A DNA stretch of 64,000 nt from an uncultured Lachnospiraceae bacterium (lineage in GTDB: Bacteria > Bacillota > Clostridia > Lachnospirales > Lachnospiraceae): positions 19,506 to 83,505 of the forward strand of contig CAJUPT010000004.1 in assembly GCA_910588405.1 (NCBI GenBank). The letters run 5' to 3'. A program made the translations under genes and the position numbers. The notes beneath the pieces are model-generated. The model was not told the origin of the DNA. It searched no databases and was given only the letters and a program-made list of their open reading frames with translations. Every line of letters begins with the position of its first letter. The stretch's first letter is position 1. Positions 1-7,332 of the stretch are shown here, in pieces.

Positions 1-206
1 GTTCCGCTGCAGTCCTCCTGAGCCCCCTGGGTCTGGAAGAATTTCCAGCCGCAAAGGCGTCTGTAAATCCTTCCGGGGCTCATACGGACTTCCGCTGATA
101 AAAGTTCCGCTGCAGTCCTCCTGAGCCCCCTGGGTCTGGAAGAATTTCCAGCCGCAAAAGCGTCTGTAAATCCTTCCGGGGCTCATGCGGACTTCCGCTG
201 ATAAAA
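1..206. repeat. 103-bp tandem repeat, two full units
   Basis: Two head-to-tail units, 1-103 and 104-206, differ at only two sites (56/159 and 84/187), and a third unit starts at 207 but stops after about six bases. Each unit holds a small hairpin, CTGGAA-GAAT-TTCCAG (33-48 in unit 1). 103 is not a multiple of three, so the repeat is unlikely to be coding. The window opens exactly at a unit start, so more copies may lie to the left. It sits just 3' of the transporter gene on the minus strand. Role unknown. Confidence 0.9.
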
Positions 207-229
207 GTTCCGTTTTTAAATAATTTTGC

Positions 230-1636
230 TTACGATTGCTCTGCTCTGCGCTGTGCGATTTCTTCCGCGTAGCCGTCCAGCTTTTCCTGGGTCAGCTTAT
301 ACAGGAAAGTGACCAGAAGTAGAGAGAATACGAACAGCGCCAGCGGAATCAGCGCGAAGGAATTAATCAGTGATGTTTTTACCGTCTCCGTAATCGCTTC
401 CCCGGCGATATACCCGGCGCCGGCCAGCACTGCCGGTACCAGAATGCCCACGATGGTCAGGGAAAGCTTGATCGGCACGCCGGTCAGTCCCATAATCGTG
501 CCGGTACAGTCGATGCCTGTTTTCCATTCGGAGAATACGGCGCAGTTGGAGTAAAAGGTGATAATGCCGGGGGTGGCCAGCGCCAGGGCAAACTGTACGA
601 TAACCATGGCTGCGGTAAACAGGACGGCCTGTCCGGAGGCTGCGCTTCTCCATGCCACGATAATGGCGATGATGCAGATCAAAAGCCCCATCTGAACCGT
701 TTTCTTTACGGACAGCTTTTTGGAAATGCCGTTGGCAAGCAGAGAGCCGATTACGGCGGCCACATTGGTAATGGTCAGGTAAAAAGCATACAGATCGCTG
801 CGCCCCAGGCTCATTTCAAACAGGTACACGCCCATGTATGAGAATACGAAAAGGGAAAGCTGGGTTCCTGTGTTGATGAGGATTACCCAGAGAATCTGCG
901 CGTTGGATTTGATCACGGTGATGATATCCATAAGGGAAATCCGGTTCGCTTTTTTCTTTTCCGATTTCTCTGACATTGCACTAAGCTCCGACCTGGTAGG
1001 CTCATAGCCCTCCGTCAGTTTAAAATGGATATAATAACCGGGCAGTGTCAGAGCGCCCATAATGGTGGCCGCCATGGCATAGGCGAACACCTGATTGGTA
1101 AACAGACCGATTAAAAAGACCGCGATATAGGATACCACGATGCCGCAGGCCTTGTTCCAGGCGTTTCTGGTTCCCGACAGGTGCGCCCGTTCCGCCTCCG
1201 TGGATGCGCAGACGCCGATCAGGGAAATATTGGCGCACCAGGCGAAATTAAAGAAGATAATGTAGATTCCAAAAAAGATACAGGTGGCCGCTACCGCGGC
1301 CGTGGCGCTGAAGCCATAGCTGTACAGGGTGGGGGCGAACCACTGGAAGGCATGGGAGATGACAATCAGCGGCGCCATAATCAGCAGCATGCTGCGGTAC
1401 CTGCCCCATTTTCCCGGTTTCATGGCGTCGATTAAAGCGCCCCATAAGAAGGACATGATAAAGTCGAATACATTGATAATGGTATTCATAACGCCGACAG
1501 CGGCTAAGGGCAGGGCAACCACCGTGGTTAAAAAATAAGTCCAGTAGTAGGTCTTAAAGCTGACAGACAGGGAGTAAAGAAAATCTCCCACGCCGAACCA
1601 GGTTTTTAAGGCGCTGCTCAACGGTTTTTTTGACAT
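230..1636 (-). CDS. GPH-family sugar:cation symporter (MelB-like MFS)
   Basis: A 468-residue, very hydrophobic protein with about 12 membrane spans. The N-terminal part carries the GPH/MelB pattern: GVGDFLYSL, then FDFIMSFLWGALID and KWGRYRS at the loop between helices 2 and 3, where family members bind sugar and cation. It would import a glycoside, pentoside or hexuronide with Na+ or H+; the substrate cannot be told. The reading frame is open further upstream, but the start at 1636 has an AGGAGGAG site six bases before it, so the 27 upstream residues are left out. It is divergent from the PucR-type regulator at 2017, which is its likely controller. The 103-bp tandem repeat follows its stop codon. 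Confidence 0.85.
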   Translation of the reverse strand: MSKKPLSSALKTWFGVGDFLYSLSVSFKTYYWTYFLTTVVALPLAAVGVMNTIINVFDFIMSFLWGALIDAMKPGKWGRYRSMLLIMAPLIVISHAFQWFAPTLYSYGFSATAAVAATCIFFGIYIIFFNFAWCANISLIGVCASTEAERAHLSGTRNAWNKACGIVVSYIAVFLIGLFTNQVFAYAMAATIMGALTLPGYYIHFKLTEGYEPTRSELSAMSEKSEKKKANRISLMDIITVIKSNAQILWVILINTGTQLSLFVFSYMGVYLFEMSLGRSDLYAFYLTITNVAAVIGSLLANGISKKLSVKKTVQMGLLICIIAIIVAWRSAASGQAVLFTAAMVIVQFALALATPGIITFYSNCAVFSEWKTGIDCTGTIMGLTGVPIKLSLTIVGILVPAVLAGAGYIAGEAITETVKTSLINSFALIPLALFVFSLLLVTFLYKLTQEKLDGYAEEIAQRRAEQS

Positions 1637-2016
1637 ATGACTCCTCCTCTGACGTTTGCGGGTTTTATGGAAAACCCGATGCGGTGAAAGTGTTTTGGCG
1701 GATTTGCTATTTTTCACAACCCCTTTTTGCGAAACAAACGGCCATGACTGCTTTCATAAAAAAACTACAACATACATGTTTCCTGATATTCCGGCCAGAA
1801 TAATCTTATACCCTGTATTTTATAGGCTGGCATAAGATTTTGCACCGGTAAAATGCCCAACGCTTTTTTGCCGCGTTTTAGAAATTTTTCATTATGGTTT
1901 TTTTACAATTCGTGCCCTGCCGTGTTCGTAAAAAAAATATAATGACACCCGGGTGTTCCCGATATAAAATAAGAGAATGACAGATGTCGGAGTATGTCGG
2001 AAAATGGAGGCGGCTT
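1637..2016. promoter_or_regulatory. Divergent control region with inverted repeat
   Basis: This 380-bp gap separates two divergent genes. It holds a perfect 8-bp inverted repeat, AATCTTAT (1802-1809) and ATAAGATT (1832-1839), 22 bp apart, a fair candidate operator for the adjacent regulator. A TATAAT box at 1938-1943 points toward the regulator, but no good -35 was found. On the minus strand TATAAA and TATAAG boxes overlap the inverted repeat, so binding there could govern the transporter. Operator function is inferred from layout only. Confidence 0.4.
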
Positions 2017-3624
2017 ATGGAACTCCCTTTGTATGTGCTTCAGGAAGAACTGCAGAAAAATTTTACATTATCGGGACAGTTTTCCCGGCCTGGCCATATG
2101 TGTCATACGCTGCGTCTGTACGGAGCCGGCACTGCTCTGAAGGAGCATGTGCTTTATGCCGTACTGGAAGGCCAGCTCGATCTATTTCAGGCTGAGGCGC
2201 AAAAGCAGGAGGCTGGAACCTATTATCCTTATGTGGTATTTTCCGATTGCCTTCGCGCGGATGTGCCCGTGCAGGAGGTGGTGTGCGTATCCGGACGGAA
2301 TGGCTGGCAGGACGGGTTTAATTTTCTGATGGAATTCATGGAAAATCTTGAGCGCTGGGACGGGAAGCTGAAACAGCTGTCAGACCGGAAAGCGGATTAT
2401 CATGAATATTTCCGGATCAGCTTTCCGATTATCGGGAACCCGTTGATTTTATATGACCATAATTTCATCATTATCGCGGATTCCAGAGGGCTCCATCCGA
2501 TGCCGGACGATACCGACTGGATAAATCTGACGGCGGCGGGCTATTGGATTCCGGAGGTGCGCACTACGGCGATCCGGGATATGGGAGACTATCATTTTCC
2601 GCCTAATCAAGCCACCTATTATGACAGCAACTCTTTTTTCCACAATTTTGTCATTATGAATCTGAGAAATGGCGACAATCCTTCTACGTTTCTGGGGACA
2701 ATCTGCGTCCACGAAATTTTTCAGCCGATTACGCCGGGAGGGCTTTTTCTGATTAATTATATGGGGCTGTCCCTGATCGAGCGGATGGATCAAGAGGTGG
2801 CGGCGGCCCGTAAGACGAAGGACGCCATAGACCGTTTTTTAATTTCTGCTTTGCAGGGAGAGCATTTCAGCAGCGCTTATATCAGGCAGCGCCTGCAGAT
2901 GATCGGGTGGGAGGAGGACTGTGAATACCGGGTCATTATGTTTTCGGAAAAGCATGATTTTATGAGCGGAACCTATTTTCCCAAGCGGATGCAGCATATT
3001 TTCCAGAACTGCCGCTCCGTAGTGATCGATAATTACCTGATCTCGGTCGTATGCCTGAAAGCTGGGCTGAAGCTGCAGGATTTTACGGAATTTGTGACCA
3101 TTATGCGGGATTCGATTTTGAAATGCGGTATCAGCAGCTCTATTTATACGTTTTCGGAGATCGGCTTTGGGTATCAGCAGGCGATGATGGCGCTGCGGAT
3201 CGGGAACAGCATAAAGCCGACGATATGGATGTACCGTTTCGAGGATTACGCCGTCCAGCTATTTTTGCTGGAGGCCATGAACCAGCATTCTTATAAAATG
3301 ATCTGCCATCCGGCAGTGCTGAAGCTGGATGAGGAAGACAGGCTGACGGGAAATTGTTATATCAATACGCTGGAGGCTTATCTGACCAGCGAGAAGAATG
3401 TGGGGAAAATCGCGGAAAAATTATTTATCCACCGCAATACGCTGATGTACCGGCTGGATAAAATCGTGACGCTTACGGGGCTTGATTATGATAATCTGGC
3501 GGAAATGGAATATGTGCTGCTTTCCATTTATGTGCTCCGGCTGGTCAAAAAGGGGCACAGCGGCATGCCCTCATTTTTGCCGGCCACCAGGCAGTGGGAG
3601 AGTTTTGAGGAAAGGAAGGATTGA
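2017..3624 (+). CDS. PucR/CdaR-type transcriptional regulator
   Basis: A 535-residue cytoplasmic regulator. The last 60 residues form the HTH_30 DNA-binding domain of the PucR/CdaR class (AEKLFIHRNTLMYRLDKI). Upstream is a long sensor region with a GAF-like or purine-catabolism-regulator-like fold, expected to bind a metabolite. An earlier in-frame ATG at 1984 lacks a ribosome site; the ATG at 2017 has GGAGG six bases upstream and is preferred. Divergent from the GPH transporter, and followed after two bases by a small membrane protein. It probably switches on transporter expression when substrate is sensed. The same transporter-plus-regulator pairing is seen, decayed, at 17.0-19.0 kb. Confidence 0.8.
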   Translation: MELPLYVLQEELQKNFTLSGQFSRPGHMCHTLRLYGAGTALKEHVLYAVLEGQLDLFQAEAQKQEAGTYYPYVVFSDCLRADVPVQEVVCVSGRNGWQDGFNFLMEFMENLERWDGKLKQLSDRKADYHEYFRISFPIIGNPLILYDHNFIIIADSRGLHPMPDDTDWINLTAAGYWIPEVRTTAIRDMGDYHFPPNQATYYDSNSFFHNFVIMNLRNGDNPSTFLGTICVHEIFQPITPGGLFLINYMGLSLIERMDQEVAAARKTKDAIDRFLISALQGEHFSSAYIRQRLQMIGWEEDCEYRVIMFSEKHDFMSGTYFPKRMQHIFQNCRSVVIDNYLISVVCLKAGLKLQDFTEFVTIMRDSILKCGISSSIYTFSEIGFGYQQAMMALRIGNSIKPTIWMYRFEDYAVQLFLLEAMNQHSYKMICHPAVLKLDEEDRLTGNCYINTLEAYLTSEKNVGKIAEKLFIHRNTLMYRLDKIVTLTGLDYDNLAEMEYVLLSIYVLRLVKKGHSGMPSFLPATRQWESFEERKD

Positions 3625-3626
3625 GG

Positions 3627-3836
3627 ATGGGAAGGTTTTCTTTTCGGGAGTTTATACGGGATAAAAGTGTCAGGGCAGGCTTGATTGCCTGCGGAGCGGG
3701 GATTCTGATCGCCTTTTTGGGCTCCGTATGTATCAGCGGCCAGACCCTGCGCATGATTGCGATGACACTGGGGGGCTGTATCTCCCTGACGGGCGTCAGC
3801 CAGATTACCCGTTATATATCGGAGCATAGAGAGTGA
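3627..3836 (+). CDS. Small two-span membrane protein
   Basis: A 69-residue protein beginning two bases after the regulator stop codon, so almost certainly translated from the same message. Two hydrophobic stretches (about residues 16-33 and 40-57) with charged ends suggest two membrane spans with both ends on the same side. The AAGGA of the preceding gene's last codons serves as ribosome site. Not a family I recognise; small proteins of this kind often attach to a transporter or sensor, but nothing here shows that. A strong terminator follows. Confidence 0.55.
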   Translation: MGRFSFREFIRDKSVRAGLIACGAGILIAFLGSVCISGQTLRMIAMTLGGCISLTGVSQITRYISEHRE

Positions 3837-3866
3837 TGGGTTCACTTACCATGCGTTGAAACTGCC

Positions 3867-3913
3867 TGAAAAAACCCGGGCTGTGATTTTGACGTTTCAC
3901 AGCCCGGGTTTTT
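3867..3913. terminator. Bidirectional intrinsic terminator
   Basis: A GC-rich stem (3871-3886 with 3898-3913), core ACCCGGGCTGTGA paired with TCACAGCCCGGGT, flanked by A-run and T-run on either side. It separates the plus-strand regulator pair from minus-strand rsiV and should work in both directions. Confidence 0.9.
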
Positions 3914-3925
3914 GGTGATAGGTGT

Positions 3926-5023
3926 TTACTTCCGGATTCCTTTCACAACCTCATCCGGAATTTCAAATTCCACGCAGCCCATGTACATAGGAGCCACATC
4001 GCCTTCGTTGAAGCTGATGACGATATTGTTATCAGCGTTCACGTAGAAGGAGGTTTCGTCGGTAATCTGTTTAAAGTTCCATTCCTCAATCTCATCATCC
4101 AGCCAGTAATAGACATTCTCATCCGCATCCATCCGTTCCTGCATCTGTTTCTTGATGCTTTCGCTGATGGGGGTGATATAATCCGCGCCCTCCGTAAACA
4201 GGTCAGTAAGGGCCAGCCGTTCGCCGGTCTCTAAGTCGATGGTGTAGAAATAATCCCATTCCGCGCCGCTTCCCGATGCCTGGTAGCAGATTAGCTTTAA
4301 GGTAAAGTAATCTTCGCTGGTGTTCAGGATTTCATGCTTGATCATAATATCCTGGTAGCCTTCCTGGTCTTTGGCGTTTTCCTCAAACTCGGCGATGATC
4401 TGGTCGGTGATCGCCTGGATTTCGGCGTTGATTTCGTCGGTGGTTTTCTTTAAGTTTTCCTGTACCGCATTGCTGTTTTCTGCGCTGCTATTTCCGGCGG
4501 TTCCTGTTTCTACGCTGTCAGTCTGGCCAGGTCCGTTTGTCTGATTGGCCGCGCCGGCCTGATCGGAACCCTTTTCCTGATCCGATACAAGCGTCTGGTT
4601 CGGCACCAGCTCGGGAACATCCACATCGGCGCGGTGCCTGTCATCTTCATACTGATAATCCCGGAAGGTCACTACCTCCACCAGTCCGCCCACGATCGGC
4701 AGCCTGCTCATGGCGTAGGCAGCGTCTTTTGAGACGTTCGGCAGGAGGACAAAGGCTGCCGCTGCCGCCGCCGCTGTCAGGCCGACTTTGAGCGCGAGCG
4801 GTTTTTTCCGTTTGGCTGGATTCTGCAGCGGCTGTGTCTGCTGTGTTTCCTGCGGCTGTATTGCTTCCTGAGATTGCTGTGTCTGCTGTGCCTGCAGTTT
4901 TTCCAGTTTTGCTTCATCGATTCTCTTTTTCATCTGTTCCACCTGCCTTTCTGACATATTGATTTGTTCATATTGTTTTTTCAATTGTTCCAGCTTTTCC
5001 CGGTCCTTTCGGTTTTCATCCAT
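3926..5023 (-). CDS. rsiV: Anti-sigma factor RsiV (lysozyme-sensing)
   Basis: A 365-residue single-span protein. Residues 1-75 are cytoplasmic and charged (sigma-binding), about 76-95 form the membrane span, then comes a low-complexity Q/T/S/N linker (about 140-200). The C-terminal 145 residues match the RsiV extracellular DUF3298 region: SGAEWDYFYTIDLETG, DLFTEGADYI.PISE, ENVYYWLDDE.EEWNF. In Bacillus subtilis RsiV holds SigV at the membrane, binds lysozyme directly and is then cleaved stepwise to free SigV. The same role is likely here. AAAGGAGA precedes the start. It lies 127 bp downstream of sigV. The long disordered linker is an unusual addition. Confidence 0.85.
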   Translation of the reverse strand: MDENRKDREKLEQLKKQYEQINMSERQVEQMKKRIDEAKLEKLQAQQTQQSQEAIQPQETQQTQPLQNPAKRKKPLALKVGLTAAAAAAAFVLLPNVSKDAAYAMSRLPIVGGLVEVVTFRDYQYEDDRHRADVDVPELVPNQTLVSDQEKGSDQAGAANQTNGPGQTDSVETGTAGNSSAENSNAVQENLKKTTDEINAEIQAITDQIIAEFEENAKDQEGYQDIMIKHEILNTSEDYFTLKLICYQASGSGAEWDYFYTIDLETGERLALTDLFTEGADYITPISESIKKQMQERMDADENVYYWLDDEIEEWNFKQITDETSFYVNADNNIVISFNEGDVAPMYMGCVEFEIPDEVVKGIRK

Positions 5024-5070
5024 GTTTAATCTCCTTTCTGCTTATGCAAGAGATGTGTTCCATATTATTG

Positions 5071-5113
5071 AAACGATGAGCGCTCAGTATCGTTTTGCAG
5101 CCTGTTAGTTTCA
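5071..5113 (-). promoter_or_regulatory. Dyad and possible ECF promoter before rsiV
   Basis: Between sigV and rsiV lies an inverted repeat (AAACGA...TCGTTT around TGAGCGCTCA, 5071-5095). Read on the minus strand there is TGAAAC (5113-5108), then 15 bases, then CGATA (5092-5088), resembling an ECF -35/-10 pair. It could give rsiV a second SigV-dependent start. Weak -10 match, so only a suggestion. Confidence 0.35.
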
Positions 5114-5150
5114 GTTTGGCAGAATCATACCGGCTGTCTGTCAAGTTCAA

Positions 5151-5651
5151 TCAGCAGGATAATTCCAGCCGCATCTTCTTCAATCCCCGGTAAAGCCTGC
5201 TCTTTACCGTATTCACATTCTCCTCCTGGACATTTGCGATCTGTTCCAGTGTCAGATCCTCGAAATACCGCAGGACAATAACGGTTCTCACTTCCTGGGG
5301 CAGAGCATCCAGCGCCCGCATCAGATCCACATCCTGGTAAATATCCTCTTTTCCGGCGGCCTTTCCGGTCATTTCCTCCGGCGGGGTGAAAACCTCTTTT
5401 ACACCCGGATTGCTTTTCAGGAATCTGAAAATTTCATTCAGCATAATGCGGTAAATCCAGGTTGCCGCATAGGCTTTTTGCTTCAGTGAATCACTGTGCA
5501 GGATCGCTTTGTACGCGCCGTTCTGGACGATATCGCCGGCGTCGGCTTCGTTGTGTACATAGCTGTAAGCAAGACGGTAGTAGTTATTATATTTTTCCAG
5601 CAGAATCTGTTCTACCAGTTGTTCTTTGTCATTGTCTGTCAAACCAGCCAA
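5151..5651 (-). CDS. sigV: ECF sigma factor SigV
   Basis: A 166-residue extracytoplasmic-function sigma factor, the usual size for SigV. Region 2 is visible around YYRLAYSYVHNEADAGDIVQ and region 4 around LPQEVRTVIVLRYFEDLT..QIA, ending in the helix that reads the -35 box. I place the start at a TTG (5651) with AAAGGAGG nine bases upstream; the frame stays open to 5810, but that stretch overlaps a good ECF promoter and is K/R-rich junk. Pairing with rsiV shows it is kept inactive at the membrane until released. In relatives it turns on lysozyme-resistance genes such as peptidoglycan O-acetylase; none lies next to it here. Confidence 0.85.
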   Translation of the reverse strand: MAGLTDNDKEQLVEQILLEKYNNYYRLAYSYVHNEADAGDIVQNGAYKAILHSDSLKQKAYAATWIYRIMLNEIFRFLKSNPGVKEVFTPPEEMTGKAAGKEDIYQDVDLMRALDALPQEVRTVIVLRYFEDLTLEQIANVQEENVNTVKSRLYRGLKKMRLELSC

Positions 5652-5780
5652 AGCGTTCCGCCTCCTTTCTTTTTCTTTCTTTTCTTTTTTGTTCCCAATG
5701 TGTTCCCGGAATTCTGTGGCGCCTGGTTTTGCGGGATTCCGGAAGCGTCTCTTAGTGTTGTTGTTTGCTTTTCTGATGAT

Positions 5781-5809
5781 TAGACCCCAGGCAGGGTGAA
5801 AAAGTTTCA
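5781..5809 (-). promoter_or_regulatory. ECF-type autoregulatory promoter of sigV
   Basis: Minus strand: TGAAAC (5809-5804) followed by a T-run, then GGTCTA (5786-5781) 17 bases later. The TGAAAC-T-rich -35 and GTC-type -10 are hallmarks of SigV/SigX-class promoters, so SigV probably drives its own operon. The transcript would begin about 120 bases before the TTG start. Confidence 0.5.
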
Positions 5810-5864
5810 TGGGAAATGAAAAGAATTTTGCAGTGTAAAATTTTATGTCTCCTAATATTTGCGC

Positions 5865-5912
5865 AAAAAAACCAGGCGCATCCCACGGTCTGACTGACAG
5901 TGGCCTGCGCCT
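5865..5912 (-). terminator. Intrinsic terminator of the coiled-coil gene
   Basis: On the minus strand GGCGCA pairs with TGCGCC with further inner pairing (CAC/GTG), followed by seven T. It ends the gene at 5961-6794. Confidence 0.8.
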
Positions 5913-5960
5913 TCATTATTATTTCTTTCTTCTGATGTCATATACGGCAAATGACCTATG

Positions 5961-6794
5961 TTATACGGAAATATCGATGGAAACACTTTCCATCGCCACG
6001 ACTCCCGCATCAGCGGAGACTGTGGGTGCGGAAACAGCCGGAGCGGATGCGGCTGCTGTGGCAGCGTCTGCCGGAATGGCTGCCGAGGCGGTCGGTGCCG
6101 GTGACGCGCCGGACAGAGAGGAGGCCATATCGGAAAATGTATCTGCCGTGGCGTTTTTCCGGTCTTCCTCCTGCTCCTTCGCGGCATAATTTCGTTCTTC
6201 CCGTTTCCGTTTTTTCCGCCGGGTGGACAGCTCCTTGCGGATTTCCTCTTCCTTTTGCTCTTCCATCTTTTTGGCGGCTTTTTCCCGTTCACGTTCCAAC
6301 ATTTCTTCTTTATTCAGATTCTTCAGCTTTTTCTGGATCCGCTTCATCAGCTTTTCCATCCGCTGAATCATCCGGCGGATTTTTTTCTGATCCTTTTTAT
6401 CCGCATCGGCCAGAGACATTTTCAGATTGAGCAGCGCCCGCGTTGCCCGGGAGGAGACCTGCAGGATGTCTACTTTTGTCTCTGCGTGCGCCAGCTGGCC
6501 GGCCAGCTGTCCCACTGAGTCGTCAGGCGCCGAAGACTTGATCGGTCCGCCGGGTGAGGAGGAAGACTGCGGGCCGTTATTCTCCGGCAGCTTCCAAAAA
6601 TCAAAATCTGTGGTATCCAAAGAGCTGAGCAGCGTATCAAAATCCGCGCCTGTCTCTAATCCGATGGGTTCTGTGTTTGTGGGTTCCGTTTCGGTGGCTT
6701 CTACCGATGCCTGCCTGCCGTCCTGTTCCCTCAGGGCAGCCTGATACCTGGCGCTGCCCATATCCGCCTGCCAGTTTCTCGCTGTGACTTTCAT
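5961..6794 (-). CDS. Coiled-coil protein of unknown function, FliA-linked
   Basis: A 277-residue soluble protein. Residues 1-95 are polar and low in complexity; about 120-215 form a long, highly charged K/E/R coiled coil (MIQRMEKLMKRIQKKLKNL and neighbours); the C-terminus is A/S/T-rich. No signal peptide or known domain. Three in-frame ATGs sit together; 6794 is chosen because GAGGGG lies six bases before it. A GCCGATAA box (6930-6923) upstream resembles a FliA/SigD -10, as does the one before the similar K/E-rich gene at 29622-30554. Both may be accessory proteins of the motility or chemotaxis regulon. It has its own terminator and is single. Confidence 0.6.
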   Translation of the reverse strand: MKVTARNWQADMGSARYQAALREQDGRQASVEATETEPTNTEPIGLETGADFDTLLSSLDTTDFDFWKLPENNGPQSSSSPGGPIKSSAPDDSVGQLAGQLAHAETKVDILQVSSRATRALLNLKMSLADADKKDQKKIRRMIQRMEKLMKRIQKKLKNLNKEEMLEREREKAAKKMEEQKEEEIRKELSTRRKKRKREERNYAAKEQEEDRKNATADTFSDMASSLSGASPAPTASAAIPADAATAAASAPAVSAPTVSADAGVVAMESVSIDISV

Positions 6795-6922
6795 AGACAT
6801 CCCCTCTCTATACATAGTTACGCAGCGCCCCTCCCGGGGCTTTGCGGTACGGTCCGTTGCTGTTTTTTATCAGTCATTTGATACTGCTTTTGAAATGATA
6901 TCAATTGCATATCCATAATATA

Positions 6923-6930
6923 TTATCGGC
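6923..6930 (-). promoter_or_regulatory. FliA/SigD-like -10 box
   Basis: GCCGATAA on the minus strand, about 130 bp before the coiled-coil gene. This is the consensus -10 of flagellar sigma factor promoters. A TAAA -35 at the usual 15-base distance is absent, so the assignment is tentative and leans on the better examples at 24826 and 30640. Confidence 0.4.
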
Positions 6931-7082
6931 TTTATTATGAAGGAAGGATATGGCAGAGGGGGAAATAAAGAAAAAATTAAGGTTTTGCGGTATGAAGAGT
7001 GTGGCCTGAAGAAAAAAAATATGGAAAATAGATAGAAAATTTAGGAGTATATCACAAAGAAATTTGAAAAGGCTTGCGCGGA

Positions 7083-7111
7083 TTGACAAATTATGGATTA
7101 TATTGTATACT
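7083..7111 (+). promoter_or_regulatory. Strong sigma-A promoter
   Basis: TTGACA (7083-7088), a 17-base spacer, then TATACT (7106-7111): near-perfect housekeeping promoter. It is followed not by a gene but by a structured 130-base stretch ending in a terminator. Confidence 0.85.
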
Positions 7112-7117
7112 GTTTAT

Positions 7118-7249
7118 AAGTGTATTAGAAAAAATAATACACTTTTCTATTTATTAAGAGATGTATAGCGATTCGGCTAAAGAGTGTTAGCGTATGCGGA
7201 AGCAGATTTTATTATTTGCAGAATCTTTGCTTCCGCATGCATTTTTTAT
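7118..7249 (+). ncRNA. Structured leader or small RNA with terminator
   Basis: From the promoter at 7083 a transcript would hold a hairpin GTGTATTA-loop-TAATACAC (about 7119-7142), an unpaired 45-base middle, and a strong terminator stem (7192-7204 with 7228-7240, GTATGCGGAAGCA/TGCTTCCGCATGC) ending in six T. The lipoprotein-ABC genes start 84 bp later with no second clear promoter. It is therefore either an attenuator that must be read through, possibly a riboswitch, or a stand-alone small RNA. I could not match it to a known class. Confidence 0.55.
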
Positions 7250-7332
7250 AACGGTTTTTATCATTGTTTTTCTGCTTTGACTTATGGAGAACCGGCCAGG
7301 TGAAGCGATCTGGCATATGGGGAGGGCGGCGA

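Noticed and set aside
1..206. CRISPR array
   Set aside because: Units are adjacent with no spacers and 103 bp long.
5652..5810. Extra 53 residues at the start of sigV
   Set aside because: Overlaps the ECF promoter, is Lys/Arg-rich, and lacks a ribosome site, while the TTG at 5651 has a strong one.
6901..7089. 62-codon minus-strand frame rich in Phe and Ile
   Set aside because: AT-rich intergenic sequence that overlaps the FliA-like box; no ribosome site.
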